Assembly: GCA_030704615.1 (NCBI GenBank)
Contig: CM060731.1
Span: 21,266,001-21,330,000 of the forward strand
Direction of reading: 5' to 3'
DNA from: Takakia lepidozioides
Lineage: Eukaryota > Streptophyta > Takakiopsida > Takakiales > Takakiaceae
Length of the DNA: 64,000 bases
The notes beneath the pieces are model-generated. The model was not told the DNA's origin, did not search any database, and saw only the letters and a program-made list of their open reading frames with translations. A program made the translations under genes and the position numbers. The number at the start of each line of letters is the position of its first letter. Within the stretch, counting starts at the first letter, position 1. This document shows, one piece after another, positions 33,189-45,700 of the stretch.

Positions 33189-33844
33189 GAGTGTTGGGCG
33201 GTTCTTGCTTTTTTCAAGAACCTCCGGCTCCGGTTCTAGGGCAGGGTTTAAATTACGGTTCCGGTTCCGGTTATATTATTAAATTATTAAAGAGAATTAA
33301 AAACCACTTTTCCTCTGGAAAGTTAATGTCCTATTGGTCAAAGAAATGTTAGTATGTTTTCCTACAAAATAGACATTTGCTGTGGCAATGGCTGGCGGGC
33401 CGGAGTCCCTGCCTGGTAAAAAAATATGAACTACAGATAAAGATAAAGTTTCTAGGGAATTTACAGAGCCTACTGCTCAACACGCAGCCCATGAAGGTGC
33501 CAATGGACAATGGACAGCAGGCACATGTTCAAGGATTGAACCCAGGACCACCCAGGCAAGGCACAAATACCCAACCAGCAGCAGCAGGGCTGACTTGATG
33601 TGGCTGGCTGGCGGGTCCGCATTAGGGACATACACATAACTGCGCGAACCGGAACCTACCCAACTCCTTGCTAACCGGTTCCGGTTAGTGGCTGTTCCTG
33701 ACCAGCTGTTCCGGTTCCATCAAAGCCAAAATCTGGGCCCAGTTCCGGTCTCTCCCAACTGGTTCCAGTTCCGGTTAGGTTCTTAATAACCGGAACCTGA
33801 CCCGCCGGTTAACCAGGGTCAATCCGGTTAACCGCCCAACACTG
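33189..33844. mobile_element. Non-autonomous hAT element with 8-bp target duplication
   Basis: The 656-bp element is flanked by CTCTATAC on both sides (33181-33188 and 33845-33852), the 8-bp target duplication expected of hAT transposons. Terminal inverted repeats are GAGTGTTGGGCGGTT on the left and CAGTGTTGGGCGGTT (complement of 33830-33844) on the right; CAGTG ends suit hAT. The subterminal regions are packed with GGTTCCGGTT and AACCGGAAC motifs, possible transposase-binding sites. No transposase is encoded, so mobility would need a helper elsewhere. Confidence 0.88.
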
Positions 33845-33852
33845 CTCTATAC

Positions 33853-34332
33853 CCGCTTATATTTTTATTCCGTTTTGAAAACATATAACTCTATGACCGA
33901 GGTTTGAAAACATAAAACTCCCATGACCGTGGGTTGTGCTCACAGAATACCACCTCGGGATATTTGTAATCTAAGATTAGCCTAAAGAGATGTTAGGATT
34001 AGCCTAACATAAGCTAACTTACTTTGTAAACTCTTTTTCCTTTAGGGAGGTGGCATGTGAAGGGCACTCTTTGTAAGATGAGTAGGCTTCTCTATACAGA
34101 AAAACCATTCCAAACCAAGCCAACAGAGTCCTGCATGACACTAATAGGTAAGAGTCCTTATTTGGATTCTGTTGACGAGGCAAACGTCGTCTGTCAGTTC
34201 TCCCTAGGATTAGTCTGCAGGATGCTAACACTCTTGCAGCTGATTGTGGGGTTTTATCCCACCAAATGAGCCAATGTTTGCACAAAGCCGACTACCATCC
34301 AGTTTGGGGAACCATCCACATGGACGACTAGA
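33853..34332. other. No gene supported
   Basis: Short intergenic stretch between the hAT element and LINE copy B. No feature recognised. Confidence 0.5.
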
Positions 34333-34335
34333 GAG

Positions 34336-34728
34336 AGAATGTACTCATAAAACGTTGTTTGCTGTAGCCTTGTGGCCAGCCACCCCACAATGCCAGTTTG
34401 GGGAACCAAAGAGAACTGACACTATCTTTGTGAGGGGCTCAGTACTGGGACTTGCCAGCTTAGCTTTCCACAGACGTTATGAAGTACCATTTCATGATAT
34501 AAACAATTTGTTCGGGTTTTCCGCCTCTCAAAAGCACTTCACAGAAATGTGAAACCTGATGTGTATGGTCTGCCCAGCAGTTAGACCCCAACAGGGCCAG
34601 GGCTTCATAATCAGCCTCAAAAGTTTGAAAGCTGGTGAACAGAGGTGCAGGGACTATGTTATTGATGTACCTGAAGAGGGATGAGAATACCCCAGACATG
34701 AAACGATGAATATTGTCTTCAGGCTGAA
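34336..34728 (-). mobile_element. LINE copy B, diverged 3' fragment
   Basis: Minus-strand fragment of the same LINE family. The protein part reads NNIVPAPLFTSFQTFEADYEA and LALLGSNCWADHTHQVSHF, equivalent to [16 protein letters not shown] and ALLRPSFWANHTQQ in copy D. The shared 3' end (complement of GTACTCATAAAACGTTGTTTG) sits at 34341. GAGAGAG tracts flank both ends (34331-34338 and 34730-34750). It lies just downstream of the TRS130 stop codon and may form part of its 3' untranslated region. Confidence 0.82.
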
Positions 34729-34873
34729 GGGAGAGAGAGGGAGAGAGAGGGAACTGTATACACTAGGATGCACTTGCTGTTTCCTTGTCACCACAGATGG
34801 TATAGACAATGATAAAGGGGATGGAGAGAATGAGGAAGGAGGCAAGATTAGAAAGGGACTTTTGCCAAAAGGA

Positions 34874-37800
34874 TCAGGTATCGATAAGCTTCTTTACACA
34901 GAGGGCAGAGCAAGGTGCAGATGGAAGAACACACACGAAGTGAGGGCCAGCAGGATTGTGACTGATGTGGCCTCGGCCAATATGCGCTAAACGTAAGGCA
35001 GGGGGATGAACATGGCCTGCAACTAATGGGACACAAACCACTGATATCAGCACTTGGGTCCCCACATGGTGTGAGAGAGAAATACACCCCTTCTTTCTCC
35101 CAGCAATCATCCAATTGCTCGCCTTTGCTCTGAGCTCGTAGAACAACTCCTCCACATTCTGTGGAGACCATTGACCACCCCACAAACCTATTATTGGAGA
35201 TCTCTTGAACTGCAAAAGTTGGACAGCTTGGTACAAACATGAGGTGACAAATTCTGTTTATTGTATTTTAACACTGCTTTCATCTTTTGCAGTTATTCTA
35301 TCCAGCAGAGCCATTGTAAAGAAAGTAAGCCAATGCATCCACTTTTGACTCCCTCCCTGTTTCAATATGACAAGACAACAGGAAGAGACACACAGACATT
35401 TACCTGGGCCTTGGAATTCATGCACAATGGGGGGCTCTCACCTTTACAACCTCTCTTTGTTGCAGACTTGTGGCCCTGCCTTCCTTCAGCCTCTCAACCA
35501 GCCACTGAAAAATCACCTGCTGCCCAACTCGAGGACACAGAGAGGGAATAGGCAGCAGGCCTACTGCAACAAGCTGTTCGCACACTAGCATCTCGAGGAC
35601 AAACCCAGTCGAATACTCTAAGAGGGGCTCCCTCTCCTTTGCCTTGAAGTAGTTCCTAGCTGGAGCATGAGCACCACATCTTCGATCACCAACAATTTTG
35701 TACTGTAGAAATAACACGCTCTCTGATCTTGCTTGGTTCTGGCTATTATTGAGAGCGCTCTTTTCTGGAATCACACTCCACCATAGATCAAAATTTTTGT
35801 CCTTCCCAAAGTTAGTTAAGCAATAGGATCTACCATAGGCGCTAAGCAAACCCATCATGCTGACTCAATCAGCAGACCTACTGAAATTGAGAGCTGAATG
35901 TGTAATATCTGCCTTAGGAGAAACAGGAAAAGAATTAATTCAAATCATGTCAATACGCACAAAAATAATGCTGCAGTGCAGTGTAGTGTAAAAATGCATC
36001 AGCTTCTGTAGAAACATTGCAGAGGAACTGAAAAAGAAGAGCAACTTTCTTTTGCAATCTGACATACTGCAATGGATGTGAAATGCGGCAGCAACCTTGA
36101 GGTGGGCGCTGACCCACGGCTACGAGAGCAGCCCCGCTCGTGGCAGTGGCCTAGGTGGGGGCTGGATGCCAACCTGGAAGAGGCCTCAGAGCAGTAGGAG
36201 TCAACGCAATGTCATTTCTCCAATTTTTGATGCAATGATTGTCTCCTCTACTTCCCTATGGTAAGTGTGTCTAGGAGTCAAGAGTATACCTTCTCTTACG
36301 GCAGCTGACTCTGAACGGACCAAAAAGAGCAAAGCACCCTCACAGGTGGTCGAGAGAGTGAGGGGTGGTAGCCAAGCCGCACTAAGCTGGCCCTCACTAT
36401 TGTTGACATGGACAAATCCTGGTTGCAGAGCCAGCTTTGCATTCACAATTGTCACTGTGGCTGCCACTTGCAATATCAGGGTCACCTGACATAGTTACAG
36501 TATGCACCCTTTTTCAAAAGCAACTCTCTACTTGTGAGTATACTATCTGCATAAAAATGCATTTGGGCTCAATTGCTATAGCAGCGACTGTCAATTCCAA
36601 TGTGAGACAAACTGCCAAAGTGGGCAACTCCTCCCACTACTTGAGGTTGTCAGTTGTGGCTTAGGGTTTTTCAGTCATGCGGATACCTACCACACAGTGA
36701 CATCAATCTCAACTGTCAGAAAACCGTTGGTGTGTGGTCGGGCTAGGGATTGAACCTAGGACCTCCCCCATTCCGGTAGGGTGCTCTACCACTGAGCTAC
36801 CCATCCCATTCTGTTCTCAGAGTGCCGTACAAGGGCTATAGCCTTGAGACCACCAACATCAACAAGATGTACGATGGACTATTCTAGACTGCAAAAAATG
36901 CTTTGATGCTTGTAATGGACGTACATTCACTTTCACACAAATGCATGCTTCAACTTCAGAACTCATCCACACTAGGGAGTGGTGTTTGTACCTGCAAAAG
37001 TATTGAACCGTCATTGCCCTTGCTTATAACACGGGTAGAAGTCCGGAATGGCTGGGTGAACTGTACTGTGATAGCTCTGCCACAATCATCACACAACCCC
37101 TTACGCCATGAAGTTCCCCTTTTATTCTGGCTGAAACTGTCAACAATCTTGGAAAGGCAGACATTCAAGGTGACTGGAAACGTCCCACAATGTGATAACT
37201 GGTGTCCCTCTGTAGGTGACAAATATGCGCAGTGATAAAACCAAATGCCCTAGCCTCTCAGACAGACCTTCTGTGGATATGACTTCTCAATTCTCCAAAT
37301 TGAATCTCGACATCCAAGGTTCTCACTCCCACACTTGTGCCCAGGCCCCCTGCCAGAACGGATCGCTCCTGTCCTACACTTAAATTTTCCTGAGTATCAG
37401 GGAGAAAATCAGCAGCTGCATCAACATCCCTCACAGTTGGATCAATAGAGACACCACGCCCAACTCTCAAACAAGATGAGCTTGTACGACCAGATGCTGA
37501 AGTAGGAGGTAGGGGGGATGGAGGGGTTGAAGGTAGAGGCTGGATCCCAATTGCCGATGATGCCTCAGCAACAACTGATTTCGCCACAACACGCAACCAC
37601 AGCACAGATGAAACTGTGCTTGCCCAATCCAAAATTTCGACTTGTCCATCCTTCATTTCGAGAGGCTGGGATACATTAGGAGGAGGGGAAACACGGGGAT
37701 CCCAGACTTGTTTTCCAGTCTCTTCACTAGTTTTTGCTCCTTGAGAGATGGAGAAGTAACTTGATGTAGACTGGATCCCCTCCATGTCAGATGGAACTTC

Positions 37801-40800
37801 AGATTGACTGTAAAGCTCCAACTGAGCTGTCTGAGAACCCTCTAGCTGCAAGCCAGGCCCAGCTGAGATTTGAATAAGTGCACCCTTGAGAGAGTAATTC
37901 AGGGGGTGAATGACTATTCCCACCCATTGTGGCTCTTCTACCAGAAGCCCCCTTGCCACCGCTGCCTCAAGCTCCACAAGTGCTCGCGGCTTTGACACCT
38001 GTTGCAGGAGCCGCCATTTTCGTGTCAGTTGCACTAAAACATGTATCTGAAGCCACAGGGTAGACAAGAAGCCTAGTTGTTGAAAGAAAGTTAGTCCTGA
38101 GCATGATGCGGCAGTGTGTAACCTTCCAGCACCAACCTTGCCTTTGGCATCATGGGCTGAGTGTCATCCTGTACAACCAACTACCCAAACCAACAATGTG
38201 AAAACACACCGGTAGATCCAGTCACCAAAATGATGCCATGCATTGACGAAGTGGTACACCAATAGATCACATACATTGAAGAGAGGGGCAAGAGAAGAGA
38301 GGGAAAGGACAAAACCTCCAGCACAGTTCGCAGGGGTTTCTCAGAGCTGAGATAGTCATCATTTTCAGGAGGGCCCCCTTTGAGACTAGCAGCACTGGTG
38401 CTGCAGTAGGTATGAGAGCGCAACCGCACTTGCCCAATGTGACCCGTCAGCACCCCCAGTATGTAAGATCCTAGACATTGTGGAGGTAGCATCATGATGA
38501 CACTGTTCTTTCCAGGCTTCAACACTGGAATCTCGAGACTCTTCACAACCTGTTATGCATGCATGACTTTGTCATATGCTATGGCGACCGTGCTCAGAGT
38601 TAAAGCACAACAGCACTTAGATTGAATTGAGCAGCTTTCAGTACAGCCTCCAGTATAGCTGTATCTGATATAGCAGGAGACCATGCATGGAGGGGTTAAC
38701 AACTGACCTTCCTGCACTCATGGCATCTCCATAACAAAAGACCTGATAAGACTCTCCACCTCCCCACCCTCTATCTGTCACCAATTTTTTTCCACCATTG
38801 CCATCAGCCTAAAGGGAAAATATATCCACACCTTGGCACTTTCTTCAGCACTGAATAGCTTGATCAAAGTTAAGCTCAAGGACTCCATAGAGATGTCATC
38901 CACAAATCCACTCCAAACCGTAACCATCAAAGTCCCTGGATCATTGTCACACAATTCAAGGGGTGGGCCACCTCTTGCAGCAAACGTAACTAGAGCCGAA
39001 ACGTCCAGGGATACTGGAACCTTTAGCCCACTGCGGGCACGGTTTACAACCTCAGATTGAAGAGAGCGACAGTACTCGACGGAGAGAAGGCCTGGATCCA
39101 GAGAGAGGAGTTTTATGCAAGATGAAAGGTAGCCAGCCCAGTCACCCAGTTGTTTCTGGCAGTCCCCGAGACGAGGGAGGACCTCAGCCAATAAAGCATG
39201 CCACCGTTCACTCGCATACATAGCACACACCTGTTGCAGAGTTCTCAGTGTTCAACACAAGAATTCAGTGTGCACAGCCAACCCAGCCTTCTCTGCTATC
39301 TCACACTACCATTGGAAGGTTCAAGCCTTTAAGCGAATGTGTATACCTATGGTGATTCTCTTAGTATTCCTGACCAAGTCCAGGTGTCTCGTAAGGTACT
39401 GCTCAGAATCCCAACCTTTAATACTTGTCATTCACAGAGAAGTAACTTGCAGACGCAGATTGGTGCCTATGTCATCAGTCTATTGATAGTTTCATTCAGA
39501 TCCAATCCATGATCGCTACATTTCTGTAAATGTAGTGTGTGAACAGCAATCTAGCCTGCTTTTCTAGCAAACACCAAACTTAACTGAAGAGAGTCATGTT
39601 TGGAGGGTGAACCCATGAAATGAAGGAATATATATTTGAGCGAAGATGTTATTTGTAACCAAAACTCACCTTCTCATAAAGCTTGGAAGCTACATCCAAG
39701 GCGCCACGCCGAAAATGGACAGCTGCAACCTCGCCATCAAGAACCACCCCATGCCTTTTGCGCCATGAGCGGTGGAAGTTGCCAGCTGCTGCTTGGGTGA
39801 GGTCCAAGTAAAACTCCTGTCATTCAATCACCTGGAACTCTCAGTCTACATGTGACCCAGGGTATAAAAACACAAAGCCATTCCCTTTTTATGTATATCC
39901 CAAGGACAGTAAACTTTTACAAACGCTGTATGAAAAGAATAAGACTACCTCAAAGCTATTGGCAGAAGAGAGAGCATTCCGTAGAGATTTGTCAGTGATG
40001 AAGCTCAAGAGAGCATGCTTAGTTGCTGCATGAGTCTCCAGCAGTTTCAAGGGCCGGTCTAGAACTTGAGGAGGGCTTGAGGAGGGACCTCGTATTCTCT
40101 CTGGCAAGCCTGGGCTGAAGGTTGACGGAACCATTGCCGCAGTCGCACCATCCGCAACTGGGCTGCCATTGGTCCCCATATTAGACCCACTACTAGCTTT
40201 TTCAGTACTTCAATCGTGGAGCAACATTTACAGGGAAGATCATCTTCAACTATATTCGGTGGTCGACTGGATTCTGGCTCAAGCACCATCATTAAATTTA
40301 ACCCTCATTACTTGCACCCAGATTGTGATACAAACAGGCAGTAGTGTTAGTGAGGATGGTATGTACAGGAAGCAGCTCACAAAGGCAATTTATAATTTCA
40401 CAAAACCATGTCAGGAAGTAAAATGACCCCTTTTCTCAGGAATTAGACCTCTAGGGTGGAGATTAAACTAGTTATAACCGAACCACACGTCAGCTCTGTC
40501 GTTGGTGGAAGTCTGAAACCATGACTTCTTGCATCGGTGACTGTTTACTTTCTTTGTGTCTGCCATTTCTTTCATCTCTCCCCAAAACAAAACTTTGTAA
40601 TGAATGAGTTCTCTCCTCTCCCCTTGTTTGCCAGTCCAACAATATTGCAATCCATTGACGTTTTACTCGAAAATATTAAAGTTTCTTCCCATCTAGTTTG
40701 AAGTTCAAACTTAATTTTCAAGCTATCTTACTCTTCGGTCCAGCAAGGCTTTGGGAGTGGGGATGTGTCCTTCACCTGTCTTTTCCAACAGATGTACTGT

Positions 40801-42731
40801 TCATTTCCCGCATCTCTGGCAGGTTTCCAGCGAAGAAAGGTCGTCGTTGTCGGTTGGCTTCCTGGAGAAGTACGATAGGTGAAAGCAAGAGCTTTTCCCT
40901 GACTGCTCCTTGGCTTTGTGGTTGATTCTGCACATGTTACCGCAGGATGAACACATGTAATGGTGAAGGATCTCCAATTACTACTAGATGCCAGACCAAA
41001 TCAGAAGAAGAAAATTAATTATGACCACAGGGAGCCTGAAGAACCAAATAAGATCTTCACAAGCTTCAAAACCCGAGGGAGAGAATGTACTCATAAGACG
41101 TTGTTTGCCGGGGCCATTGACCCCGCGCCCAGTTTGAGCGGAACACAAAGGGACATTACCTACCTTTGTCAGGGGCTGACGGTAGTAAGACTTACCTTGG
41201 AATAAACAATTGATCCGGATTTTCCGGATATCCTCTAGAAATCCCTTTACACAAGCATCTCACCCCACCCAACCAGCTACCTTACAGAATTCAACATGCA
41301 TTCAGGGACAAGTCTGATGACAGGGCAAAACAGGTTGCAATAGGTCAAAGAAGAAGGTGCCCTCACCACCACCCAACCAGCTGACTTTAGGGTTTAACAT
41401 GCATTCAGGGCTGAGTCTGATGAGAGGGCAAAACAGGCTGCAATAGGTTGAAGAAGAAGGTGCCCTCACCCCACCCAACCAGCTACCTTACAGAATTCAA
41501 CATGCATTCAGGGACAAGTCTGATGACAGGGCAAAACAGGTTGCAATAGGTCAAAGAAGAAGGTGCCCTCACCACCACCCAACCAGCTAACTTTAGGGTT
41601 TAACATGCATTCAGGGCTGAGTCTGATGAGAGGGCAAAACAGACAGCAATAGGTTGAAGAAGAAGGTGCCCTCACCACCACCCAACCAGCGTACTTACAG
41701 AATTAAACATGGTCAAAAACTAGGTTTGCAAGACTCGTAGGAAAGGTAATGTGACTTACCTTGGAAGAGATTGTACTCATAAGACGTTGTTTGCCGTAGC
41801 CTTGTGGCCATTGACCCCGCGCCCAGTTTGAGCGGGAACAAAAGGGACAGAACCTACCTCTGTCAGGGGCTGACGTTGGTAGTAAGACTTACCTCCATAT
41901 ATAGAATTAATCCGGGTTTTCCAGATATCCTCTAGAAATCCCTTCACACAAGCATCAATCTGCTGTGTGTGATTTGCCCAAAAACTAGGCCTCAGGAGGG
42001 CCTGGGCTTTTGGCTCAGCCTCGAGACTTTCAAAGTTGGTAAACAGGGGTACAGGCACAATACCCTTAATAGATTTGAAGAGAGCGTCTCTTTGGTGAGA
42101 GAACCCCGGACAGTGTATCAGAAAATGAATACTGTCTTCAGATTGCCCACACAACGGGCAATTGCACTCTCCCTTTCCTCTCTGCTTCTGTTTGCTGTTC
42201 AAAGGTAGGCTTCCTGCCCTGAGTTTGAATTTCAGTCTAGTGCCGAGAGTGGGTAGACCCTTGAGGTCATCCAAGATGTCCTCCCCCATGTCACAGACTG
42301 GAAACAAGTTCAGGGAAGTTTTCTGCCTAACTTCATTTTCATCAGACAATCTCATGGCAACAGACATGGCTGAGGACACTACAGCCTCTAAGTCAGATTT
42401 ATCCAGCAGGGTCAAGACTTGCGGATCCAGGTCCAGGTCCTTGAGGATCTCTTCTACTCTCTTCTGCCAGGACTTAGCCTGTTTGACAGGGCGGTCCTGT
42501 TTCCAAGATATAGAGTCGATTAACTTAGGATATCTGGTGTTGGGCATATGTTGCAGCTGACCCCACCATCTGACCTTGAATTCATCTCGTCGGGAGCTTA
42601 AGGACGAAATGCCAAACTCACCCCGAACAGCCACATTGGCTGTTTTGGAGCATGCTGACATACACTCCTTAAGCACCCCCACTTGAATGGATTCTAGAGA
42701 CTTAGCCTGGTTGGAGTTATCAACCCATATA

Positions 42732-42783
<52 letters not shown>

Positions 42784-45700
42784 AGAGGTCTTAGGGATCC
42801 CACCGCTGGTAAACAGAGGTACAGGCACAATTCCCTTCATAGATTTGACGAGGGCATCTCTCTGGTGAGAGAATCCCGGACAATGAATCAGAAAGCTGGA
42901 CATAGGTGGTCCTCCCGGTGCAGGTTTTCCTATCTGCCAGTCTCTCCGGCACTGACAATCTCTGTTTCCTCTCTGATCTGTTTCTTATTCCAAGGTCTCT
43001 GAGTTCAAATTCAGTCTAGTGCCGAGGGTAGGTAGGGAGAAAGGGATTGAGAGAGAGAGCTGGCAGGCTGAAACCCTCCGGGAGGTTCGTATTCTAGAGG
43101 CTCCTGACCTGGAAAGGACAGTTAGAAGTCTGTCGTAGGAATTGCATTGCTTTTGTTTCCAATGCTACCTTGGTGGTCTGGCTGGCTCTAAAGGAGTGAA
43201 GATCCACCATCCTCCAGTCTGTCCTCTAGTTCAGGATCCAATGTTTTTCAAGAGCCATCGAGAAGGGGCTCGAAGGTAGATTCCAGCATCAAATACAACA
43301 TTCAAGGGGAGAGTACCTGTTCTGCGGCAAGATCAAAAGCTGTGGGTGGCGAAGGCCAGACAGAGGGCTTGAGCCCTGACAACATGCTCAATGCTGCACT
43401 GCTCAAAATCAGCGGCAAAGATGGATTATTTTCTGAATTGACAAATGACTGGTGAATCACAGCAAGAAGGCACTTTTTCTAGTGGGACAAAAGCAGCTAG
43501 ATTTGCACGCAAGGCACCTTACAAGGATGCAAGTGGAAATACCTATTACAAGGGCTCCTCTCAATGCTATTGCCGTATCCCACCAAGTCTGCCACTCTCA
43601 TCAACTGCAGTATTTCCACCGCAAAACCCCTTAGAATGCAGATCATAACTCCCATTTCCAGTGATGGATCCTCCGACCTTGGTTTATACTCCTAAGGACA
43701 TCTGGAGGACATAAGAATGTACACCTTACTTCCTTTCTGATGCTTAGGATTTTACAACTGTCTTGACATGTCTCCCAGTCATCAGCACCTGAGAATTAAT
43801 AGCTTCCAGAGGTACCACAGGAATAAGAAATGTACACCTCTACTCCTTACTTCCTCTATCTCCCGACCTCCTGGAAAGTACTCTTCTTGTTAAACCTGTC
43901 TTGACATGTCTTCTAGTCACCACCACCGAAGACTGAACTTCTGGAAGGCTCGCTGCTTAAAGGTTCATCCCAATCAGCGTTCTCAGCTGCATGCCTGTAT
44001 ATTACTAGCCAGATAGAATCCCCATTCCATTATGTTGTCAGAGAGGAAATTGCATGAGTACCTTGGTTCGGGCATACGAGTACAAGTCAGCCTGGAGCCG
44101 ATAAAAATCCTTCTCAACATCAGGTGCCACCGTCCTTGATGTGAAGCACTGGGCTGTCGCTTTCACCAGTGCAAGGCACGCTGTGATCACCCACAGTTCT
44201 CGCAGACAGACCGGAAGGTCCTTCTGTCACACAGCATAGGCAGTGAGCTAAACACATGGACGATTCTCTAAGCACCAAGTGCATAAGCAATTGTAGACAT
44301 GTCAAAGGAACTTTTGAGGCTGGAAAAGAGCTGAGGGTACCTCATGATGAATGAGAGTTCTGGAAAAAGAAATTATAAAAGAGTGGCCTCTTGCCGCCAC
44401 TTCTGCTGGGCGGTTTACATTGAACAGTAGCTGCATCCATCAAAGCAGAAGATGAGTTGTTTTCCCGTGACAACAACATAAGTGCGTGGCCTAGCACAAA
44501 TCAGACTCTTGAAGACATGCACAGATTCATCCAGGTAGTATCCACCTCACACAAACACTAAAAAGACAGCTAAGAGCTCCTAGTGCTACAAACCTTGCTC
44601 AGAGATGGAATGCCTTGTACCCAGTGGGATGCACTATGATTGGGGCCAAGGACCCCTGTCCACATTGAAGGAGTGGAAAAGGGTTGAGGGGAGAGAGAGA
44701 TTGTACTCATCAGACGTTGTTTGCCATATCCATTGACCCCGCGCCCAGTTTGAGCGGAACACAAAGGGACGGAACCTACCTTTGTCAGAGGCTGACGCTG
44801 GTAGTAAGACTTACCTTGGAAATAAACAATTGATCCGGGTGTTTGGATATCCTCTAGAAATCCCTTTACACAAGCATCAACCTGCTGTGTGTGGTTTTCC
44901 CAATAACTAGGCCCCAAAAGGGCCTGGGCTTTTGGCTCAGCCTCGAGACCAAAGTTGGTAAACAGAGGTACGGGCACAATTCATGGATTTGAAGAGAGCG
45001 TCTCTCTGGTGAGAGAACCCCCAGACAATGAATCAGGAAGTGAATATTGTCATCAGGTTGCCCACACAATGGGCGATTGCACTCTCCCTTTCCTCTCTGC
45101 TTCTGTTTGCTGTTCAAAGGTAGGCTTCCCGCCCTGAGTTTAAATTTCAGTCCAGTGCCGAGAGTGGGTAGACCCTTGAGGTCATCCTGTCCTCCCGCAA
45201 AAAAGTTCAGGGAAGTTTTCTGCCTAACTTCATTTTCGTCAGACAATTTCCTGGTAACAGACATGGCTTTGGTCGTCTTCGAAGGCTTTGTCTGCCTCAG
45301 CACTAAGGGTCCCCTCTCTGGGCATGTAAACACAACACACAAAGAGGTCCTTCGTATTCACTCCGACCTTACATTTCAGTTTTAGCCAGATACTGTGCTC
45401 ATACCACAAACCCTTGTTGATAATTTCACAATTGTCACATAAGAAATCACGGACAAAGAAGCCAACCCCTTTTTGACCACGTTTTGGAGGCCGCCTTAAG
45501 AGCGCACATCTTACCGATCCACTTATAACCATTGACATCTCCAACCAGTTTGTCCAAAGTTTCCCATGTCTCTTGCCCAGCACAGATATGAATATCATTT
45601 GCCCGAAGAACTTGTCCCATTTCGAATTGTTTCCTTTGGTTAGTCAGCCTTGAGAAATTGAAAGTGCCCAGCCACAGGCCAGCCCTTTGCATATGAATTG

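Noticed and set aside
36733-36807. Functional tRNA gene
   Set aside because: Acceptor stem does not pair, the anticodon loop lacks U33, and there is no proper 5-bp anticodon stem.
37467-37649. Alternative-frame small proteins inside TRS130, WNK and CXE exons
   Set aside because: They are shadows of the true coding frame and have no independent support.
44341-44359. A 19-nt micro-exon in TRS130
   Set aside because: Reading further upstream showed the same frame continues to 44430 (NRPAEVAARG block); the apparent TTTTCCAG acceptor is inside the exon.
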